From assembly GCF_020164475.1 (NCBI RefSeq), contig NZ_JAIQWX010000001.1:123473-187472 (forward strand): a stretch of 64,000 nt of DNA. The letters are read 5' to 3'. Position 1 is the stretch's first letter; the number at the start of each line of letters is the position of its first letter. Under the pieces are notes generated by a model, which was given only the letters and a program-made list of their open reading frames with translations, ran no database searches and had not been told where the DNA came from. Of the stretch, positions 58,801-64,000 are shown piece by piece. This DNA is from Pseudomonas sp. REP124 (GTDB lineage: Bacteria; Pseudomonadota; Gammaproteobacteria; Pseudomonadales; Pseudomonadaceae). A program made the position numbers and the translations under genes.

Positions 58801-59941
58801 CGCCGACGGTGCGCGGCAGGCTGTCGTGGGGGATGTTCCACAGGTCTTCGATGAATACACGATCGGCCTCGACCAGCACCGAACGCTGGCCGGGCAGGCC
58901 CGGGCCCATGTAGCCCATCTCCCGGCCGCCCATGGCATTGGGTTGGCCGGTCAGGGAAAACGGCCCGCTGCCGGGGCGGCAGATCGCGCCGGTGGCCAGG
59001 TGCAGGTTGCACAGGGCGTTGGTGTTCCAGGTGCCGTGGGTGCTCTGGTTCAGGCCCATGGTCCAGCAGCTCATCCACTCGGCGGCCTCGCCGATCCATT
59101 GTGCCGCCTGGCGAATGTCGGCTTCGGCAAGGCCGGTGATCTGCGCGACCTTGTCCGGGGAATAGTCGTCGAGAAACTCGGGCATCGCGTCCCAGCCTTC
59201 GGTGAAGGCGGCGATGAAGTCCGGATTGGTGTGGCCGTTCTTCAGCAGCAAGTGCAGCAGGCCGTTGAGCAGCGCCAGGTCGGTGCCGGGCTTGATTTGC
59301 AGGAACAGCCCGGCCTTGTCGGCGGTGGCGCTGCGCCGTGGATCGACCACGATCAGCCGGGCGCCGGCCTTGACCCGGTCCATCATGCGCAGGAACAGGA
59401 TCGGGTGACAGTCGGCCATGTTGGCGCCCGTCACGAAGAACAGGTCGGCCTTGTCGAAGTCCTGATAGGAACCCGGCGGCCCGTCGGAGCCCAGCGACAG
59501 TTTGTAGCCGCTGCCGGCGCTTGCCATGCACAGGCGCGAGTTGGACTCGACGTTGTTGGTGCGCACGAACCCCTTGGCCAGCTTGTTGATCAGGTACTGC
59601 GCCTCCAGCGACATCTGCCCGGAAACGTAGAACGCCAGGGCATCGGGCCCGTGGGCATCGAGAATGCCGCGCAGCCGGCTGGCGGTTTCGCGGATGGCCT
59701 GGTCCATGGCGACGCGCACCGGGTCATGGTCACGGGCGTGGCGCAGGTAGGCGTTTTCCATCCGGCCGGACTCGGCAATCGCCTGACCGCTGGTGGTGCC
59801 TTTTGTGCACAGGCGCCCGAAGTTGGTCGGGTGGCTCTTGTCGCCCACCACCTTGACCACCCGGTTGCCCTCGACCTGCATGACGATGCCGCACCCCACG
59901 CCACAATAGGGGCATACGCTGCGTACGGTTCTGTCTGCCAT
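55862..59941 (-). CDS. Fused assimilatory nitrate reductase / CysJ-type flavoprotein
   Basis: This 1359-residue enzyme would reduce nitrate to nitrite in the cytoplasm using NADPH. Residues 1-720 form a NasA-type molybdopterin subunit: the [4Fe-4S] cysteines are Cys10, Cys13, Cys17 and Cys45 ([19 protein letters not shown]), and the dinucleotide-binding domain includes [17 protein letters not shown]. A linker follows, then a flavodoxin domain (about 835-980; [17 protein letters not shown]), a CysJ-like FAD domain ([20 protein letters not shown]) and an NADPH domain ([39 protein letters not shown]) ending YLRDVY. The usual C-terminal [2Fe-2S] domain of NasA is not seen. This fusion is known in pseudomonads. 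No nirB, nirD or nasT gene is adjacent here. Confidence 0.95.
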   Translation of the reverse strand: [1359 protein letters not shown]

Positions 59942-60179
59942 GTTCGTCCCTCAACCACCAATGCAAAAGGCGCCATGCGGCCCTCCGTCGAAACGGGGGC
60001 TACACGGCGCCTTTGTCGTATAGGTGCAATCTGCGTTGACTGCGTTTCAGGGCAATTGCAAAGGGCGGGCCAGGATGGGGGAAGGGCGGTTTGATGGGGG
60101 TTGAGGGGGAAGGGAGGGTTTGTGGGTGCACTTTTTTATTGCGGATTTCAGAGTGGGTGCACCACCGCAGGGAACAACT

Positions 60180-61088
60180 TCAGGCTGAGATTCCCCAACC
60201 TTCGCGCACCGCCCGCCGAATCCCCTCCAGCAACATCGCAAACGCCGGGTTGTCGTTGTTCTCCCGCCAGATCAGGTGCAGCTCGCTCTGCACCCCTTCA
60301 CCCAGATCGATATCGCGAAACACTACGTTCTTGAACACCACGCTGGTCGCGCAGCGGGGGACCAGGGCCAGGCCCATGGCGGCGTTGACCAGGGCAAGGA
60401 TGGTCAGGGAGGAGCCGAGCCATTGCACGTAGTCGGGGGCGACGCGGGCCGAGCGCAGGGTGCCGGTCAGCAGTTCGTTGAATGGCGGGTAGGCGACGTG
60501 GGAGTACATCAGGAAGGGCTGGGCGTCGAGGTCCTGGACCGACACCGTGGCCGCCGTGGCCAGCCGATGGCTGCTGGGCACGGCCAGCACGAACGGCTCG
60601 CGCACCAGGCATTCGGTGGAGTAACCGGGCTCCAGCAACGGCGCACGAGCGATGCCCAGGTCGACGCGGCGGGCGCGCAGGGCTTCGTGTTGCTGGTAGG
60701 TGTTCATTTCCGTCAGATCGATTTTTACGTGGGGCTGGGTCAGCCGCGCCTCGGCGATGACCTTGGGCAAAAACTCGTAAACCGCGCTGCCGACGAAGCT
60801 GATATTGACCGAGCCGATGTCGCCCTCGGCAAACCGCCGCGCGGTCACCGCTGCTTGCTGGGCGCGCTCCAGCAGGTTCTGCGCTTCGACGAAAAAGGCA
60901 CGGCCAGCGGCGGTCAACGCAACGCTGCGGGTGCTGCGGGTAAACAGCTCGACCCCCAGGTGATGCTCCAGCAACTGAATCTGCCGGCTGAGCGGCGGCT
61001 GGGTCATGTTCAGGCGTTCGGCGGCGCGTCGGAAGTTGAGTTCCGTGGCGACGGTGGTGAAGCAGCGTAGTTGAGTCAGCTCGAACAT
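60180..61088 (-). CDS. LysR-family regulator of the glucarate-type cassette
   Basis: This regulator has 302 residues from the ATG at 61088; the longer frame to 61139 would run over the operator. The N-terminal helix-turn-helix is FELTQLRCFTTVATELNFRRAAERLNMTQPPLSRQIQLLEHHLG, typical of the CatR/BenM-like branch. The effector domain follows (GSVNISFVGSAVYEFLPKVIAEARL, RVDLGIARAPLLEPGYSTECL). It is divergent from the ACS transporter and glucarate dehydratase-like genes, and an inverted repeat lies directly before its start. It probably activates that pair in response to the sugar acid and represses itself. Confidence 0.88.
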   Translation of the reverse strand: MFELTQLRCFTTVATELNFRRAAERLNMTQPPLSRQIQLLEHHLGVELFTRSTRSVALTAAGRAFFVEAQNLLERAQQAAVTARRFAEGDIGSVNISFVGSAVYEFLPKVIAEARLTQPHVKIDLTEMNTYQQHEALRARRVDLGIARAPLLEPGYSTECLVREPFVLAVPSSHRLATAATVSVQDLDAQPFLMYSHVAYPPFNELLTGTLRSARVAPDYVQWLGSSLTILALVNAAMGLALVPRCATSVVFKNVVFRDIDLGEGVQSELHLIWRENNDNPAFAMLLEGIRRAVREGWGISA

Positions 61089-61091
61089 TGA

Positions 61092-61130
61092 TCTAATCCG
61101 GGTATCAATCGAATGCCAAGTTAGATTAGA
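61092..61130. promoter_or_regulatory. Inverted repeat in the LysR/MFS divergent promoter
   Basis: TCTAATC (61092-61098) and GATTAGA (61124-61130) are perfect inverse copies; flanking ATTGATC (61087-61093) and GATCAAT (61134-61140) extend the symmetry. This is a probable LysR operator covering the region between the two start codons. Confidence 0.6.
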
Positions 61131-61205
61131 CGGGATCAATGCACGCGTCCATCATCGTCCCAGATCGAAGCAATCCCTAAAAAAACAATGATCGGGAGTC
61201 GCCCC

Positions 61206-62576
61206 TTGAAAACCCTCCAGAGTCCACCCGACCCGAACGCGCTGGCCCGCGCTGCTGCCAAGGTCAAGCGCCATGTGCTGCCGCTGTTCGTGATCATGTT
61301 CATCGTCAACTACATCGACCGGGTCAACATCGGTTTCGTGCGCAGCCACTTGGAAACCGACCTGGGCATCGGGGCTGCCGCCTATGGCCTGGGTGCCGGC
61401 CTGTTCTTCGTCGGTTACGCGATCTTCGAAGTGCCCTCCAACATGCTGCTGCAACGCTACGGTGCCCGCGCCTGGCTGACCCGCATCATGTTCACCTGGG
61501 GCGCTGCCGCGATGGCAATGGCCTTCGTTCAAGGCGAAACCAGCTTCTATGTCCTGCGCTTTATCCTCGGCGCCGCCGAAGCGGGTTTCTTTCCCGGCAT
61601 CATCTATTACTTCACCCAGTGGCTGCCGGCGGCGGATCGCGGCAAGGCCATGGCGATTTTCCTCAGTGGTTCAGCCATTGCCTCGGTGATCTCCGGCCCC
61701 GTGTCCGGTGCACTGTTGCACGTCACCGGTTTGAGCCTGCACGGCTGGCAGTGGATGTTCCTGATCGAAGGCTTCGCCTCCATCGTGCTCTGCGGGTTCG
61801 TCTGGTTCTGGCTGCAATCCCATCCACGGGAAGCGAAGTGGCTCAGCGAGGAAGAAAAGACTGCGCTGACCACGGCCATTGAGCTGGAGCAACAGGCCCG
61901 CGACGCCAGCCGTACGGTCAAACCATCGGTGTTCAAGTTGCTGGCCGACCGGCAGATCGCGCTGTTCTGCTTCATCTACTTCTCCATCGCCCTGACCATC
62001 TACGGCGCCACTTTCTGGCTGCCAAGCATGATCAAGAAGATGGGCAACCTCGGCGACTTCCAGGTCGGCCTGTTCAACTCGATCCCGTGGATCATCTCCA
62101 TCGTCGCGATGTACGGCTTCGCCGCCATGGCCAGCAAATGGAAGTACCAGCAGGCGTGGGTGGCGGTGACTCTGGTGATCGCATCGTTCGGCATGTTCAT
62201 GTCCACCACCGGTGGCCCGGTGTTCGCCTTCGTCGCCATCTGTTTCGCGGCCATCGGCTTCAAGGCAGCCTCGGCGCTGTTCTGGCCGATCCCGCAAGGC
62301 TATCTGGATGCGCGGATCGCGGCGGCGGTGATCGCCCTGATCAACTCCATCGGCAACCTCGGCGGCTTCGTTGCGCCGACCACCTTCGGTTTCCTGGAAC
62401 AAACCACCGGTTCCATCGAGGGCGGCCTGTATGGCCTGGCGGCGACCTCGTTGCTGGCAGCCATCGTGATCTTCTTCGCCCGCACCTCGCCAGCCGGCAC
62501 CGCAGTGAGCGGTGTGGAAAAAAAGCCCCTCAGTCATCAAGCCCTGAAATCTGATCCAACGGGAGCAGCCTCTTGA
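61206..62576 (+). CDS. MFS transporter, ACS family (glucarate/galactarate type)
   Basis: This inner-membrane sugar-acid:H+ symporter has about twelve segments. TTG 61206 is preferred because GGGAG lies seven bases upstream; an ATG at 61188 is in frame but has no ribosome site. Landmarks are VNYIDRVNIGFVRSHL, FEVPSNMLLQRYGAR and VLRFILGAAEAGFFPGIIYYFTQWLP. The stop overlaps the start of the dehydratase gene (TTGA), so both are translated together. The dehydratase indicates a substrate such as D-glucarate or a related aldarate. Confidence 0.88.
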   Translation: MKTLQSPPDPNALARAAAKVKRHVLPLFVIMFIVNYIDRVNIGFVRSHLETDLGIGAAAYGLGAGLFFVGYAIFEVPSNMLLQRYGARAWLTRIMFTWGAAAMAMAFVQGETSFYVLRFILGAAEAGFFPGIIYYFTQWLPAADRGKAMAIFLSGSAIASVISGPVSGALLHVTGLSLHGWQWMFLIEGFASIVLCGFVWFWLQSHPREAKWLSEEEKTALTTAIELEQQARDASRTVKPSVFKLLADRQIALFCFIYFSIALTIYGATFWLPSMIKKMGNLGDFQVGLFNSIPWIISIVAMYGFAAMASKWKYQQAWVAVTLVIASFGMFMSTTGGPVFAFVAICFAAIGFKAASALFWPIPQGYLDARIAAAVIALINSIGNLGGFVAPTTFGFLEQTTGSIEGGLYGLAATSLLAAIVIFFARTSPAGTAVSGVEKKPLSHQALKSDPTGAAS

Positions 62577-63847
62577 AAATCACCCGAGTCACCGTCACCC
62601 CAATCGCCTTCCGTGATCCGCCTTTGCTCAACGCCAGCGGCATTCATGAACCCTTCGCGCTGCGCTCGATCATCGAAATCGAGAGCGACAACGGCTACAT
62701 CGGCCTGGGTGAAAGTTACGGCGACGCTCCGGCGCTGGCGATCCAGCAGCAGTTGCAAAGCAAGCTGATCGGCCTGGATCCGTTCAACCTCAACCAGCTG
62801 CGCGCTATCGTTCAGGCCACCGTAGCGGCGAACAAACCGGCGAGCATTGCCGGGGCGGAACTGGCGCCCGGGTCCCATGCCAGTAAAGCAGTAAGCAACG
62901 CCTATTCGGCGTTCGAAGTGGCGTTCCTGGATTTGCAGGCGCGTTCGTTGAACGTACCGCTGGTGGATCTGCTGGGCGGGGCGATTCGCGATGAGATTCC
63001 GTTCAGTGCCTATCTGTTCTTCAAGTATGCGCAGCACGTCAATTCGCCTTACAAGCCGGACAACTGGGGCGAGGCGCTCAACGAAGAGCAGATCGTCGGC
63101 CAGGCGCGGCGGATGATCGAGGAGTACGGCTTCAAGAGCATCAAGCTCAAGGCCGGCACGCTGCCGCCGGAGCATGAAGTGTCGTGCATCAAGGCGTTGA
63201 AAAAGGCGTTCCCGGGCTATCCGCTGCGCATCGATCCGAACGGCAACTGGTCCATGGAAACCTCGATTCGCATGGCTGAACTGCTGGGCGATGACCTTCA
63301 ATATTACGAAGACCCGACACCGGGCCTGGACGGCATGGCCGAGCTGCACAAACGTACCGGTCTGCCACTGGCGACTAACATGGTGGTCACCGATTTCGAC
63401 GAGTTCCGCCGCAGCGTGGCGCAGAACAGCGTGCAGATCGTCCTTGCCGACCACCACTACTGGGGCGGTCTGCGCGACACCCAGGCGCTGGCGAAAATGT
63501 GCGAGACCTTTGGCTTGGGCGTGTCGATGCACTCCAACTCGCACCTGGGCATCAGCCTGATGGCCATGGCCCACGTCGCTGCGTCGGTGCCGAATCTCGA
63601 TTACGCCTGCGACACCCACTACCCGTGGCAGGAACCGGACGAAGAGGTGATCAAGGGCGGCAAGCTGCCGATCGTCGATGGCTGCGTGAAGATCACCCGG
63701 GCCCCGGGGCTGGGCGTGGAGCTGGATCACGATCAACTGGGCAAGCTGCACGATCAGTACCTGACCTGCGGCATTCGCCAGCGCGATGACGTGAAGCAGA
63801 TGCAGAAGTACAAGCCGGATTGGAAAGCGGTCAAGCCGCGGTTCTGA
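62573..63847 (+). CDS. Enolase-superfamily dehydratase, glucarate dehydratase-like
   Basis: It would dehydrate an acid sugar such as D-glucarate to a 2-keto-3-deoxy acid. It has 424 residues from the TTG at 62573, with GGGAG seven bases before it, overlapping the transporter stop. Catalytic residues known from E. coli GudD can be placed: Lys191 and Lys193 (IKLKAG), Asp221 (RIDPNGNW), Glu246 (YYEDP), Asn269 (LATNMVV), Asp293 (VLADHH) and His320 (MHSNSHLGISL). The motif YACDTHYPWQ is a GudD hallmark. It is about 20 residues shorter than E. coli GudD, with a shorter N-terminus, so it may be a paralogue with another aldarate as substrate. Confidence 0.88.
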   Translation: MKITRVTVTPIAFRDPPLLNASGIHEPFALRSIIEIESDNGYIGLGESYGDAPALAIQQQLQSKLIGLDPFNLNQLRAIVQATVAANKPASIAGAELAPGSHASKAVSNAYSAFEVAFLDLQARSLNVPLVDLLGGAIRDEIPFSAYLFFKYAQHVNSPYKPDNWGEALNEEQIVGQARRMIEEYGFKSIKLKAGTLPPEHEVSCIKALKKAFPGYPLRIDPNGNWSMETSIRMAELLGDDLQYYEDPTPGLDGMAELHKRTGLPLATNMVVTDFDEFRRSVAQNSVQIVLADHHYWGGLRDTQALAKMCETFGLGVSMHSNSHLGISLMAMAHVAASVPNLDYACDTHYPWQEPDEEVIKGGKLPIVDGCVKITRAPGLGVELDHDQLGKLHDQYLTCGIRQRDDVKQMQKYKPDWKAVKPRF

Positions 63848-63882
63848 TCGCGGGGTTCAAAAGAGCATGTAGCAACCTTGGT

Positions 63883-63920
63883 CCGGGAAGCGTGGTCGCG
63901 CTTGCCCGGGCTTTTTTTTC
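63883..63920 (+). terminator. Rho-independent terminator after the dehydratase gene
   Basis: CCGGGAAGCG pairs with CGCTT and CCCGG across a short loop (one bulged G), followed by GCTTTTTTTT. It ends the transporter-dehydratase operon about 35 bp after the stop. Confidence 0.88.
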
Positions 63921-63932
63921 CTGACCGTAGTT

Positions 63933-63980
63933 CCGTAATTCCCGCGGACCGTTTCTCTGTAATTGCCGCGAACCGCTTTT
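63933..63980. repeat. Two-copy 24-bp tandem repeat
   Basis: CCGTAATTCCCGCGGACC and CTGTAATTGCCGCGAACC head two 24-bp units (63933-63956, 63957-63980) that differ at five or so positions. They run straight into the palindromic repeat at the window edge. Confidence 0.6.
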
Positions 63981-64000
63981 CTGTAGGAGCGAGGCTTGCC
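63981..64000. repeat. Palindromic intergenic repeat, copy 9 (cut by window end)
   Basis: CTGTAGGAGCGAGGCTTGCC is the left arm of the same element as copies 1-8. The remainder lies outside the window. Confidence 0.7.

Noticed and set aside
57221..60094. A 957-codon open frame on the plus strand opposite the nitrate reductase
   Set aside because: It is antisense to a complete, motif-rich enzyme; its composition (Gln/His/Arg/Gly-rich, no domain) is typical of the complementary frame of GC-rich coding DNA.

Overview
The window reads as chromosomal DNA of a Pseudomonas of the fluorescens/putida type. Codon use is GC-rich. About nine copies of a roughly 105-bp palindromic intergenic repeat (arms reading CCTGTGGGAGCGAGC and its inverse) are typical of that group. 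The gene set also fits: OprD porin, bacteriophytochrome with heme oxygenase, fused NasA/CysJ nitrate reductase, and many LysR, AraC and ACS-type MFS genes. No rRNA, tRNA, phage, insertion sequence, plasmid genes or CRISPR array was seen. It looks like a metabolic accessory region made of many small cassettes, each a regulator with its transporter and enzymes.

Layout. 1-2.5 kb: truncated LacI/GntR-like repressor and its ACS transporter, with a perfect TGTTACCGGTAACA operator. 2.5-7.1 kb: orphan PAS histidine kinase, then bphP and bphO. 7.1-8.8 kb: repeats, a small Pseudomonas-type hypothetical gene and an exported two-repeat protein. 8.9-11.6 kb: ModA-like binding protein, exported DJ-1 protein and LysR regulator. 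11.8-21.2 kb: a CoA-dependent hydroxy-acid cassette (CitMHS carrier, SMP-30 lactonase, HMG-CoA lyase, class III CoA-transferase, MFS, IclR) plus an AbrB-type membrane protein with its LysR. 21.3-24.9 kb: AraC, MFS exporter and an exported hydrolase with a Cys nucleophile.

25.0-30.5 kb: a six-gene overlapping operon (NTF2-like, SDR, FAD oxidoreductase, DUF1365, cyclopropane synthase, DUF2878) with a chalcone-isomerase-like gene facing it. Both promoters carry TGTACA-N12-TGTACA-type boxes like those of cobalamin/light-responsive LitR regulators. 30.8-32.8 kb: TerC and a second exported DJ-1 protein. 33-36.9 kb: pstSCAB behind a Pho box and ended by a terminator, followed by a Fic-like protein without the catalytic His coupled to a HAD phosphatase. 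38.4-40.2 kb: HD hydrolase and GlxA-type regulator. 40.2-43.6 kb: LysR, a DddP-like M24 protein and a betaine-type binding protein.

44.5-52.7 kb: a vanillyl-alcohol/eugenol-oxidase-like operon (aldehyde dehydrogenase, two c-cytochromes, a Tat-exported unknown and the flavoprotein) facing a V4R/sigma54 activator and an OprD porin. 52.8-55.7 kb: AraC and arylsulfatase. 55.9-59.9 kb: the fused nitrate reductase. 60.2-63.8 kb: LysR, ACS transporter and glucarate dehydratase-like enzyme, closed by a terminator.

The most promising material is the putative light- or singlet-oxygen-responsive lipid regulon, the DddP-like protein in which an active-site Asp is Gly, the Fic-like/HAD pair, the palindrome controlling the CoA cassette, and the exported repeat protein. 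All functional calls come from reading translations and motifs by eye; no database search was run.
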